Source: Aurelia coerulea
Lineage: Eukaryota > Cnidaria > Scyphozoa > Semaeostomeae > Ulmaridae
Assembly: GCA_039566865.1 (NCBI GenBank)
Contig: CM076961.1
Location: forward strand, 317,501-381,500
Reading direction: 5' to 3'
Length of the DNA: 64,000 bases
A model generated the notes under the pieces. The model saw only the letters and a list, made by a program, of their open reading frames with translations. It made no database searches and was not told where the DNA came from. The position numbers and the translations under genes are program-made. Below are positions 12,474 to 23,887 of the stretch, one piece after another. Position 1 is the stretch's first letter. Every line of letters begins with the position of its first letter.

Positions 12474-13016
12474 TCAAACTTCTTCTTCGTCATGATCAAA
12501 TTTTGAATTAATTTCACCATATTCTCGTGCAAGTTCTTGATAAAACGGTTCTTGCTTAGGCCTATCCAACCCTGTGTACACGTCATCCAATGGTTTCCCG
12601 CCATTTTCATTAAGTTCTTCATACATCTCAGGATTCACTACTTGATAAATAGGAGACTGGGGCGAATCCTCTACGAATCCATTGTTCGGTTCGTCTTCAA
12701 GGACCTGGTATATTGGGGATTGAACCGGGTCGATAGATTCACCAGTGATTGTTTCCTCCTCCAGAACATTGTATATTGGGGATTGAACCGGGTCAATGTT
12801 TTCACCTGCGTTTGGTTCCTCTAAAACTTGGTATATCGGAGACTGAACCGGACTGATGTTATCAGCCGGTTTTCTTCTTGGTAGAGTGGTTGCATCAATA
12901 GGCTGGTAAGTATCCGGGCTGTTGATGTCCTCTTTATTGATTGATTGGTAAACAGGATCAGCTTCTTGGTAAATAGGACCTTCATCTTCCACCTCTCTAT
13001 AAACTGGCTCTGCAAG
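12474..13016 (-). CDS. Gene B exon 10: cytoplasmic tail with repeated YxxL-type motifs
   Basis: 180 residues plus stop, opening after TTCCTAG. It contains YREV, YQSI, YQPI, YQVL, YNVL, YQVL, YQVV, YEEL, YTGL, YQEL and YGEI. Three near-identical blocks read DPVQSPIYQVLE or close variants, so the array grew by internal duplication. YTGL and YQEL are eight residues apart, an ITAM-compatible spacing. The C-terminus is acidic (HDEEEV), as in gene A (YDDDEAEI). Confidence 0.86.
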   Translation of the reverse strand, partial: LAEPVYREVEDEGPIYQEADPVYQSINKEDINSPDTYQPIDATTLPRRKPADNISPVQSPIYQVLEEPNAGENIDPVQSPIYNVLEEETITGESIDPVQSPIYQVLEDEPNNGFVEDSPQSPIYQVVNPEMYEELNENGGKPLDDVYTGLDRPKQEPFYQELAREYGEINSKFDHDEEEV

Positions 13017-16000
13017 CTAGGAATTAAAAAGCGAAATTTATTCCTTTGATATTATTCTTTTCAAATCTCGTCTTACTTTAAAATCAAAGTTTTATACAAG
13101 TTACGCTTTCGCTTCATTAGCACAATTTTTTCCTGACGAAGCGAAAGCGAAACATAAAACAAAACATTTGAATTTTCCAGGTTCAAAAAAGCTGAGTCAT
13201 GTTAAAATCAATGGCTAACGAAGATTTTTACCGAACAGACTTTATCAGACATACCGTAAAAATGCTAGAAGCCCCCCGGGGCGCTTATCTATTTTCCAAT
13301 ACTCCATAGAGGGGTATTGAAAGAGAGGGGGCGTATTAGGAATGGGGTTTATTGAAGGGGGGGGGGGCTTATCAGGGATGGGTTTATTCACAAAGTCAAA
13401 TGACAAGCTTATACATCATAGCTTTTGGGTCTCTTCATATTTTATGGAATAATCAACATACAATTTTCTAGTCAACTACACAAATTCAACGAAATCCACA
13501 TTGAAATTAAGATTCAAACTTTCTAGCGGAATAAAATGGAGAGCCTCTGGCATTTGATGTAAGTGGGGGAAGCTTAATAGAGAGGGGGGCTTATTCAAAA
13601 TGTGTTGCCTTAGAAGGGAGGGGTTTATGAAAGAGAAAGTCTAAATAGAAAGGAAGCTGAATAGAGCTTTTAAGTAATGGTTACATTTAGATTAAGCATG
13701 GCCGAAGCCAGTGGGGGGCTGGGGGGCGGAGCACCCCCCCCAAGGAGGCTCTTTGTCGAAAATTTTACTCTACGTGTCGGATTTTTTTGTGGTTACAGGC
13801 CCACATATAGACGATTTGATTAGGATAATGATGCATATAACATGAATCTATTTACTTTCGAGCATAAATTCTCACATGAATTTTGAATCTACAGCATCTT
13901 TTTGCTTTATATTCACTAATTTTGAAGGCTCCAGCGTTGAAACTGTCCAAAATCTTGTCATTAAAGGAGCACATTAGTGCTTTCGTGCATATTTCCTAAA
14001 ACTGGGGTTGTTGCTGTTGTTGCTGTTGATTTTGGCGTCGGAAAATTTTGATTCCTCGCCCCCCTATGAATTCATGGTTGGTGTCGGGCCTGAGATTAAG
14101 TATTTCTTTCTCCAAATATTTTTGCAATCAATATCAAATCAAAATTCACCAAACCTAATATGGAAGATGTAAGCCACAAAACGACTACTTACTAAATCAT
14201 TTTGAGCTTTGTCGTTGCATGCATAATCATAATCATTTGAAGATTTCTCGTTGGTTGTTGCTAGCTTTAAACGAATCTGATCGGTATATAGCGGATTACC
14301 TGGAAACAATAAATGCAAAAGTGTCAATAGACCTTTTAGCTATTCTGAAAAGAATCAGAATCGAACAACATTTTGCTACATTTTGTAGAATTTTCGAATG
14401 TGCACAATAGTGATAGAAGCCCTATCGCCACTCGATCGAACGTTGCATATAAAAATGTATAAAAATAACGTTCGATCCAGGCTCTTTTATAGAATAGCTA
14501 AAAGGTCTATTTTAAAACATTATCAGATGAGTCAGATAAAGGCATCCATTGTTAGAAAAATCGAAAAAAGAGGAAAAACTATGAAAGCATTTTTTGTGAC
14601 GTTTTAGGTTTATTATCTTACCGAGGCCTCAATTTAAAGGCAATCTGTCCCCTTCGATGAATGAAAATAAAATCGATAAAGATCTCTATTGTATATTTCA
14701 GAAGTTGGTGTTAATTCGCTTTATGCAAAGAAATCAGGGTCATAGAGACTCAGTGATGCATGAATTTAGCTGCAGCGTAAATATGGTAAATAAAGCAGTA
14801 ACCAAGGTCAGAACAATAGGGGACAGATTGCTTTTAATGTTCGATGTTTTTCTCGTAATTCTTGGTGCATTATTTTCTTCTGAAATATTTTCTTTCTTCA
14901 GTTACCCATAAAGTCCTATTTATCAGTTCGCCCCCAAACAAACAAATATGGCTTCTCCCTATGATTGTGTAAATTTTGACTTTTTGATAGTGAAAATAGG
15001 CGAAAAAGTATAAATACATTTCAACAACTTCCTTGTCATTAGAAGGCCATGCAGGAGCTAAGAAAACCGAAAACATAATTTACCATTTTGTTTGTTAAAT
15101 TAAAGTAGATTAAATTGAGCACTGAATATATTGACTTTCGCTTTTCACTTTCGGCTGAAGATATGTTCCATTGTTTAACGCTAGGCTTCATGTTATTGCC
15201 CCACACCGAAGTGGGGCTTTATAGCCCACCGCGCGCATACGAGGCTGCACTGGCTAGGGCTTCGAATCTCAAATCCTCGCATATTTGGAATTTTTCGTCG
15301 TAATACAGGATTGACAAGGTTTTACGCAAGCTCGTTTGAGAATGGTGGAATGTGATTGGTTTCTGTCAAAACAGGTTTAATCGGGTTCGCAAGGCATAGA
15401 TTTACTGCACTCGTTGTAGTTCGTATTTTACTGAGCTGGATTATAAAGGAGAATAGAATAATGATGATATCACGCCATATGATGCTTAAAGTGAATGAAC
15501 GGAGCTAAGAGGAGGTCGTCTATAAATAGGGCATTGAAAACTCCTACGCATGTTATTGTTCCTCTTGCTAAACAATATCCATGATCGTCTCGAAATCATC
15601 AAATACAATAGGCTAATAATAGAATACCCAGACTCCTTCCGCGCGGGGCTTTTATCTCCGTTGATTCTCTTTAACATTTTACGTAACGCAAAACAAAACA
15701 AACAAATGGTTTTTGGCAAAGCTAGTAGTGGGCAATTTTTGACGGTAAAAAGAAGGAGACCAGCAGAGCATGCCAGAGCAGGGGAACAGCATTGGCCCCT
15801 AACTACCGCAACAGAGCCTTGATGCCAACAAGGCCTAGGCCAGTTAGTAAATTTTGCATGACCAATTTTTTAAAAACATCTCGTACATTTTATGAACTGC
15901 TATCATTTAGAGTAACCAGCGATACTTTTGTAACAATTCTAATTCACTAAATTAGCAGATTTAATTTGGTTTTTGATGCTTTTGAGGCATTTTCTTCTCT

Positions 16001-19000
16001 TGTTATAGACTTGCTCCAAGTCTATTCAGCGGACCATCAATAGTATATCAATAGTAAAATAATATAATTTCTTTTGCGGGGGCGTAAACTACTAAGGTGA
16101 TGCTGCGAAGGAGAAGTGAGAACGAAACTGAATACAGTTTCGTTCTCATTTCTCCTTCGCAGCGACACCTTAGTAGTTTACGCCCCCGCAGTAGAAATTA
16201 TATTATTTTATTGTTGATTTACTATTGATGGTCCGCTGAATAGACTTGGAGCAAGTCTACTCTTGTTATGGACTGATTCTTATGCTCTTCTTTCTTCGTT
16301 TGGCAACAATGCAATGAAAAGTCGGCTTTGAAGAATCTAATGCCAGAAGGCAAACTTCAATCTTTTCTCTTTATTTTTTCAAGATTATTTTTTGTTATCG
16401 CACAGTCAATCAGTTAACTTGATAACGGGCTATGCTCGAAACGTCGTGCTTATTTCAATTCGCATCAAAGTGCTTATATTTTACTTTATTTACTTGTTTA
16501 GTCAATCAGTTATATGCCAAACACTAACGTGGTTAATGAGTTATGTTGCAAAGATTCGAGCCCAATGCTTTCTGTGAATAGATGCTGTGGCAGATTTTAT
16601 GCACAAGTGTCAAATGGAATCACAATGTGAAAACTGCAACACTGATCTACCTTTTAGTGTTTACCATACCTGCTAGAGATATCTGGTGTGGGGCACCTAG
16701 TAGTAACTATTGCTAGTTAGCAGATGTGAAAACCATCGAACTCACCGAATTGATCTTTATTCCCTTGTAATTCTCCTTTAAAACCATTCGTATAAATTTC
16801 ATTATTGACTGTATTGTCAGTTAGATTGAGGGTTAACGTCTCCTGAAAAGGAAGGGAAGGTTCATTTATTGTCATGCCCCAATGTGGCTTAAAGATACAT
16901 GATAATAGTCGTTTTTGTGTAAACAATTTTGAAATACTCCACAGCTCTTACTGTTTGCAAACTCTTCATTGCTTTGCATCGAAACTGTGATCTTTACGCT
17001 AAAAACTATTTCATCTCTCTCTAAACAATATCAAAATATAAAAAAATTGGTCAGGGACGTTGGAAGCAGCTGGGGTAGTTCTCAGAAGGGCCAATTCTTA
17101 GGACTGTAAAGGCACCTTTAAACTTAGAAAATGCTGGTGCAAAGGGCACTTTGAGAGGAAAACCTGGGAGCACCGTGCCTCCTTTGGCCCCGCCTCCTAC
17201 GTCTATGGAATTTACAAATCAGTTTTATTTTGCGCAAAAAATAAAATCTTCAAAGTAAGATCGGTTCTGGGAGAATTTTCCTTCATAGCTCTACCTAGAC
17301 TTGATGTCAGTTGAATTGCAGATCATCGTCTAGTTCCCATCATAAATGAATAAAGAGAAATCACTGTACCTTTCTATTGTTACTGGATCCTTTTGATCTG
17401 ACAAAAACAAAAGATATCGTTAGACTGCATGTAATGAGTCTTTGCAAAAAGCGATGTAGAATTTCAAAACGTAAAAACAAAAGAGTGATCTTAACTTGAG
17501 AACCTGGTATCAATTTAATGGTATTCACATGAGGTACATTAATGCTCTACCCCTTGAAACTGTTGACTGAGAGCATGTCTAAATTCAAGAACGAATGTAC
17601 CAATGCTATGACCTGCACATTTCCAACGCAGTATGAGAAGATTATTAACATAGCTATTCCAAAATCTACTGCAAAGATTCATCTGGCATTATCAAATTTG
17701 CTTGAAAGCTTTCCTACTATCAAAGCACATTTTCAGCACATTTTCAGACTCTAAAAATAACCGTATTCTCGAGATGAGATCTGTTTCAAAACTTGGATCA
17801 AAATATAAATAGTTATAAATATATAGCTCCAAATTCAGCTGACATAAATTTTGACGAAGAATTTAAGAACAGCCTCTCCTCAACTTCAGTATCCTACGAT
17901 CAAACAACGCACATTTTCAGTTGATGAAAAATAACCACATTTTTGAGATTCGTTTCAAAATTTGAAAATCAAATCACCATGAAAGAATTACTTACGGATG
18001 TCTCCTTCGATACAAGATAAAAACAGCAATTATTGCGACAGCAAACAGAATGACGGCCACTGTTACGCCTGCTATTAATCCTGCTTGAGAATCTTGACTT
18101 TTTCGCTTATGAGGTGATCCACCTTGATTGTCGTTCACTTTCGAGGCCAGCAAAACGCTTGAAATTGATGATTTTGACTCCTAGAATAAACATTGGTACT
18201 TTTTTATATAAGAATATTGTTTATAAGAATATTCAGGCTCAGAATCATCCAATGTTTAAGAATGTTATACGAATATTGCTCAGCCTCAGCTCGCATATTT
18301 GTATCTCATTTTTCAGCAGTTGCCTGTCTTTGCGATGTTCATAAAAGAGGATCCCATACCTGACATATCTAGTTTTTTCAAAAACCGTGGCTTCTATTCG
18401 CTGAAACCCTGAAACCATATCCGATTTGAATAAAATAAGAATACTTTTAAGAAAATGTTCAGGCTCAAAACAAAAATTTCTTAAGAATATCGAGGCAAGA
18501 CAAAATTTAAAAAGGCTTGAAAGCACGTCAGTTGTAGCAGAGTTCGTTGGTTGGAAAGGAGAATTACAGCCTCTGAAGCTTACGATTATCTTACCCCTTG
18601 TCCTTTCCCTAATTTCCATATGTTCTTTGATTTCAATCAACCACTTGAGGACAGCTTACAGCAGGGGAAAAAGGAAACTTAGGAATAGCAAATGAGTTTT
18701 CATAAGAAATCAGACTAACATCCCAAAAAGATGACTCTAATTCTCTATTTCAGATCCTATCTTTCGACAAGGTTTGCCAACCCTCAAATTCATTCATGCT
18801 ACAGAACGCTTTTAAATGTTCCATTGCTGCAAAGTCCCAATGATAAGCACCTACTTTGTTTTCAGTTTCATTGTATATTCGTAGCCAATATTTATTTTAG
18901 CTTAGTTAATTTCCTTTGTATTTTTGTTTAACATTGTGCATCTTTATGTATTGGCCATGGGGTAGTCATTGTCTTTTGCTCCTCATGGTATCCTCCCCGT

Positions 19001-22000
19001 ATTGTTGTATAGTAATCAGATAGTATGGTAGAACGTATTGATGTATTGTAATATTCTATATGGATGGGAAAGAAATATGCTTTGCTTCTTCTAGGGCGTG
19101 GGAAACCTCATGTGTAGTTAATTTTCTACTGATTTGTTCCCGATTTTGTTATCATGAATTATTATCATAATTAGCTGTGCAGAGCGTCAGATGCAAATAA
19201 GTAGCAATTGATTCAGCTGTTAAATGCAATTTCAACTACTGAACAACAACGAAGGGTTTACAAATAAAATTTGCTGAAAGTTTGTTTAACTTTTCTTTCC
19301 TAAATCTCGAAGAAAATGTAATAATCTCACCTGAACAACACTTAAAGTTGGTTTTGCTGTTTGTAAATGACTTCTCAATGTCTCAATGAATGACGAAGTT
19401 GACTGAGGATGGATTGATGTTTTCAGAGAAGATAAAACATCAGTTCTTGTTGTTGGTATTTGTGTTGGCAGCTGTGTACTGGTTGTAAGATGCTGGGTTG
19501 TACTGGTCGTAAGATGCTGGGTTGTACTGGTTGTAAGATGCTGGGTTTTACTGGATGAAGACTGGAGATACGTGAATGACGTTTTCAAGGCTTGGCTTGA
19601 CGATGATGATTGTGGTACAACGGAACTTGTTGACTGTCGTGGCATTGGTGCTGGCAAAGGATCTAAAATGCAAATGTTCGTTATCAAATCTTTATAATTG
19701 CAAAGCCTAATGATTTGGAGAAAATAAGTTACTTATTGCATTGTCAAGTTATTACATACATTTGAGCAAAGGTGGTTTATCTATCAAGTGTGCCAAAGAA
19801 AGTTCCAACGTTTGATAATCCGCTGGTAGAAAGTTCTATGACGACCACCAAGTAACGTACAATTTCGATCTGTTGTTTCGACCTGTGCTAAATTCCAGAA
19901 CAAAGCATCTATGTAAACAAATATCCAAACCATGTTGAATTCGAATGATTTGCACTTCTATTTTTTCTAGCATGCGCACAGACTATATTTTGCAGGCATA
20001 CCGGGTGTCCAAAAATGATATATAATCGTTTGATTGCTTTTATGTCCATAAGGTCCATAACCAATGAACCGATTTTCGAAAGGTTTATTTTATCCGATTG
20101 CCGAAAGGCTAAATTGTATTTGAGGATGTTGGTTGCGGTTTAGGCGATTTCTTCATGTCGAAAAGAAGATGAATAAACCTGTTCAAATTCAAGCCTTAGA
20201 TAACATGAGAAAGAACCGGCCTTCTTTCCCAGTCAACATTTTAGATGAGATGCAAAAGGCTGAACTTATATGTCACTCAGAGAATATATGTCGTTCAGAG
20301 AATACGAATTCAGTTAATGCTGAGTTCAGAGAATACGAATACGAGTTCAGCCTTATGTATCACATCTAAAATGTTGAATGGAAAAATATGCCGTTTCTTT
20401 TCTCATGCCATCTAAGGCTCGAATTTGAGCAGGTTTATCCATCTTCTTTTCGACATGAAAACGCCGTGGTAAACCGCAAAAAAAACTTCTTAAAATACAA
20501 TTTAGTCTTCAGGCAATCAGATAAAATAAAGTTTTAGAAAATCGGTTCATTGGTTATGGACATATAAGCAATCAAACGATAATACATCATTTTGGGACAC
20601 CCGGTTAGGTATATTTTTACGTCATTAGGTGGGGTTGCCCTGCCCTCTTTGCCGAGTTCTCACCCTCTGGTCTAACCATATGGTATGATACTTCATAGAA
20701 TTCTTTTCGTTTCTATGAGAGGAGAACAAGGGAAAGATCTCGCTATTGAGTACCCAAGATTTCCCATGTAAATGTAATCAAGAGGGCCGGGCCTCCTAGG
20801 CAGGCTGGTGGATAGGAATCCATGCATAAGACTGGAATTTGAATGTTGGTTGATTTGATACAGTATTTTCTAGTCTAGCCTCCCTGGAAGTGCTGGCTCT
20901 CCATGTAAACACAAATAGAATCCAGCCATCTAAGGTGGACTATCCATCCTCATACAAACATCTTTCTTTCTTTCATCATCTTTCTTTCATCTATAATTGA
21001 AGCACTTTAAGCTTTCAAGTTCTATTTTGAGAACTGCAAGGCCCGGAGACAAATGACATATTCCATTTTCACTTTAAAGACACATTTTATTTTGAGAATA
21101 ACTCACATGATCTTGTACCAGTCATTTTTAACAACAAACATCTGGTATTCGTTCTTCTCCATCTATTTCTTTTCCTTTCATATTGTCCTTCCAGGTCTAG
21201 TTTGAACAGCAAGCCTCTGTATTCCCTTGCAACGGTGTCATTATAAGATATCCACTGTGAAAATGCAAATAAAATGAAGCTATGGTGGCTTTTATATCAA
21301 GTTTCAAAGTAAATTATTGTTTTTCATTAAAAGGGCACTTTTGCCCCCCTTGCTCCTGTTAGGAAAGGGCAGGATGCCCCTCCGCGCCCCCCCCCCCTCT
21401 CCGGCGTTCCTGAGAAAGTCATTAGTGTTAAAAGAAGAAAAAACATAATATCTTCAAGATATAAGTGTTCTAGCATCTATCATCTACAATAGGCCTTGTG
21501 AGAATAATATCAAATGCGGATTGAGAATATCCTAAGAATTCTTAGGTAAGAAAACAGTGTGACACCTGTGTACTGTAAATAGAAGAAGTTCTGCAAACTG
21601 TTCAAAGTTGGATGGCTGTTTATCAGCTACAGTATAAGCCTTGTGCACATCAACATGGGTTCCTTGCTTTACTTTCATATGGCACAAGAAATGTTTATCA
21701 TAATGTGAAGAATTATGTGCTGCAGGAAGAGGAGCGAAACTTCAATATGAGACTCCTTTGATGCTGCGCAGTGGTGTAATTCTCTGACTTTGCAGCCAAA
21801 AACAGTCAGGTGGACAGGGTTTGATCCCAGGAAGAGCCCCATCATTAGAGCATCATGAGCATCATGACAAGGGGTAACAGACTCAGCATCATGACTAGGG
21901 GTCACATACTCAATTAGGACCTCTCTACTTCTACGGTCCCAGCATTTGGTGCTAAAAACCGCAACTTCACCGTCACTAGGATCCTGCAATTTGTTTTTTA

Positions 22001-23887
22001 TGACACTTTAGTAATGTGCTTTGGTGCTGGGAGTAGGACTGGAATTTGATAAAGCAAGGCAAGGAATTAGATTACTCTCCTCACACCACTTTTTCACTCC
22101 ATTTCTTTGTGGAGGACCAGGTTGGAAAACATGCGTGATTTGGCCTACGCGTAGTAGTGAGTGAAATAAATTTGAAGGTGCGAGCTGCGACTTAAAAAGT
22201 GAGAGGAGAATGAATCCTTGATTGTTTTCCAGCCTGGGTGGAGGAGAATGAACCCTTGATTGTTGTTGTCATTGTTGCGGTTGGGTTTTTCAGGGTATCT
22301 TCTCTGTAGTGAGTCTAACAAGAAATACCAGTGGCAAAACGGGAATGGGATTCTTTCACTGACTTGATATCTGTAAAGAATTGACAGGGATATTCAGCAA
22401 AATATCACAAATGAGGACGCCAGGAACCCCTACAATAACGTGTAGCTAAAAGTACCTTGAGAGTTCCATTGCTGTAAACAAAAAAGAGTTGAACAGGCTG
22501 CCATGTCATATTCCAATAAGATGATACTTTTAACTTCATTGACCTTAAATTATTGTAATGTATCATAAGAAATGGAGCCAATGCTTTGACTCATTGACTG
22601 TGGATTCAAAGCCATGACGTTTGTTGAACCTTGTATGTGGAACTGACAATCTGAAAAATTAGGAGGAAAAAGTTTCAGTTTCTGTTTTGCAACATAACTT
22701 GAAAAAAATCAATCATATCTATAAAATTTCACAAACAACAGATTTTCCCAGACAATTTCAAATCCATCTCTACGATAAGTTTTTCAAAAAGTATTGACAG
22801 GGAAAGGATGGTGATTATTTCACTCTAAATGAGAAGTATCTGCTTTGAATTTGGTTTTTTCCTGGGGGGGGTACTCCCATTATGGCCCAACAGGGGGTCC
22901 AGTCAGTTTGAGGGTCCAAATGGCTACCAAATGGCCCTATTTGTCAAACACATACTACCAAGTGAGGGTATTCCAAGATTCCTGGCCAGTTATAACATTT
23001 ACACTCAGTAGGCTCTTCCGCATGGCAATATGGTTGTTGCAGCAATAATCATCAATGATTTTTGAAGTTTTCTTGCTTTGTTCTATCAGTTTTTCAAAAG
23101 AAATTTTGAAAAACTGTAGAAAATTTTCACTACTAGATGCTACCAAATGGCCCAGTTTTCGTTCCACAAACTACCATTTCGGTGTTTCTGTAAAAAGATA
23201 CTACCATTTGAGGGTATTTTTCAAAATGTTTGCTTTGGCCCTCTTTAACCCTGACTGGATTCCCGCCATGCCAGGCCACAATGGGATGTACTACCATTTC
23301 GGGGTTTCTGTAAAAAGATACTACCCCCCGGGGTATTTTTCAAAATGTTTGCTTTGGCCCCCTTTAACCCTGACTGGACCCCCCTGCCAGGCCACAATGG
23401 GAGTATCCCCCCCCCGGGGTTTTTCTTTTAGGCATGGTAATCATTGCTCGCAGTAGTTTCGCAGTGATCATGCAGCAACTCATGGCTGGAGAAGTTTTTA
23501 TTTTTTAGGCCACAAGTACAAGGAGTGAAAATGGATGCACGACTACAACAGTAAACTAAAATATAGCTCACGTAAATCTCTCGAACTTTGCCCATACTTT
23601 TTCATGCACTTAGGCTCATCGATGACATTGTCAAAATAAAATGTCTGCCCAGAACCACATCGGCAATGCGTGTTATTTTTGGAAGAAGCCGACCCTGTTC
23701 CTTCGCCATCATCCACATCACCACAGTCAATTTTCCAACCGTCATCTCTCAATAAGCTGTAATATCCTCTCTCGAAAACATCTCCGCTTGCATTCCTTTC
23801 GATTCTTTCTCCGCAACATTTAGGCCAACTGAAAATAACAAACAGCATCGAAAAAACCCACTTCCTTCTCCACTCTAACTTCTCCAT
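12474..23887 (-). CDS. Receptor-like gene B: single-pass protein with multi-tyrosine tail
   Basis: Ten exons: 23572-23887, 22456-22650, 21107-21254, 19760-19908, 19331-19662, 17996-18180, 17370-17397, 16746-16842, 14193-14299, 12474-13016. The architecture matches gene A. It has a signal peptide (VFSMLFVIFSWPKCCG), a cysteine-containing ectodomain with HCRCGSGQTFYFDNVIDEP, exon 3 with RGLLFKLDL, a threonine-rich stalk, a transmembrane helix (AGVTVAVILFAVAIIAVFIL), GNPLY, and an acidic tyrosine-motif tail. Exon phases agree with gene A throughout. Oddities: exon 2 carries one extra nucleotide relative to gene A (frames change between SISYDT and SSYWNMTW), and exon 4 lacks one (149 nt). Read literally, these break the ectodomain frame. 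The tail, transmembrane and stalk exons are fully open. The function is not recognised; receptor signalling is inferred. Confidence 0.66.
13265..13665. repeat. G-run-rich repeat (GGGGGCTTATT... units)
   Basis: Multiple units such as GAGAGGGGG and GGGGTTTATTGAAGG, with a TCTGGCATTTGAT segment shared with the inverted repeat at 35119-35572. Non-coding, in the intron between exons 9 and 10 of gene B. Confidence 0.55.
14327..14516. mobile_element. MITE, family 2 (AGACCTTTTAGCTATTCT ends)
   Basis: 190 bp with inverted ends AGACCTTTTAGCTATTCT, and an internal inverted core around TCGATCGAACG. Further copies are at 25922-26117, 27548-27735, 31404-31593, 56832-57617 (interrupted) and 59624-59814. 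Confidence 0.85.
15502..15672 (-). repeat. Repeat arm paired with 12028-12198
   Basis: Inverted partner of 12028-12198, about 90% alike by eye. In the intron between exons 8 and 9 of gene B. Confidence 0.8.
16006..16259. mobile_element. Foldback MITE with 9-bp target duplication
   Basis: A 254-bp near-perfect palindrome beginning TAGACTTGCTCCAAGTCTA and ending with its complement. CTCTTGTTA occurs directly on both sides (15997-16005 and 16260-16268). A 9-bp duplication and long inverted arms fit Mutator-like non-autonomous elements. In a gene B intron. Confidence 0.85.
18190..18520. mobile_element. Repeat, family 3 (TATAAGAATATTG ends), copy 1
   Basis: Shares TATAAGAATATTGTTTATAA, GCTCAGCCTCAGCTCGCATA and TTGCCTGTCTT with copies at 26345-26633 and 26977-27339. 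The right end is degraded here. Confidence 0.7.
18951..19075 (+). repeat. Retroposon 3' end with stem-loop
   Basis: Contains CCATGGGGTAGTCATTGTCT and TTTTGCTCCTCATGG, then TATTGTATAGTA and ATTGTAATATTC. Same family as 2157-2275. Confidence 0.6.
19331..19662 (-). CDS. Gene B exon 5: stalk with TQHLTTST repeats
   Basis: The exon spans TTTTAG|AT to GTTCAG|GTGAG. It encodes about 110 Ser/Thr/Pro-rich residues with three consecutive copies of TQHLTTST. The repeat DNA is nearly identical between units (GGTTGTACTGG...AAGATGCTG on the plus strand), so length polymorphism is likely. Probable O-glycosylated stalk. Confidence 0.8.
20000..20606. mobile_element. Foldback element with CCGGGTGTCC ends
   Basis: The ends CCGGGTGTCCAAAAATGATA and GGGACACCCGG are inverted. 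The arms are about 250 nt and contain ATAACCAATGAACCGATTTT, with a central stretch of short inverted TTCAGAGAATACGAAT units. The short open frame at 20133-20369 lies inside and is not a gene. In the intron between exons 3 and 4 of gene B. Confidence 0.8.
22862..23420. mobile_element. Element with G-run TACTCCCAT ends and internal tandem duplication
   Basis: Ends GGGGGTACTCCCAT and ATGGGAGTATCCCCC are inverted. Inside, a unit of about 120 bp containing TTTCTGTAAAAAGATACTAC and TTCAAAATGTTTGCTTTGGC is tandemly repeated (about 23170-23290 and 23290-23405). In gene B intron 1. Confidence 0.7.

Noticed and set aside
16390..16600. Possible Penelope-like element end (TGCTCGAAACGTCGTG)
   Set aside because: Only a short phrase is suggestive; no coding or ribozyme core could be supported.
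20133..20369. 78-codon open frame
   Set aside because: It lies entirely within the foldback element at 20000-20606.
23055..23456. 133-codon frame with internal repeat (YYHFGVSVKRYY)
   Set aside because: It is the translation of the tandem duplication inside the G-run element, not a gene.
353..23887. Interpretation of both receptor genes as simple pseudogenes
   Set aside because: The stalk, transmembrane, NPxY and long tail exons are open with conserved phases in both copies, so selection acted until recently; the frame problems are confined to ectodomain exons. Not fully excluded.
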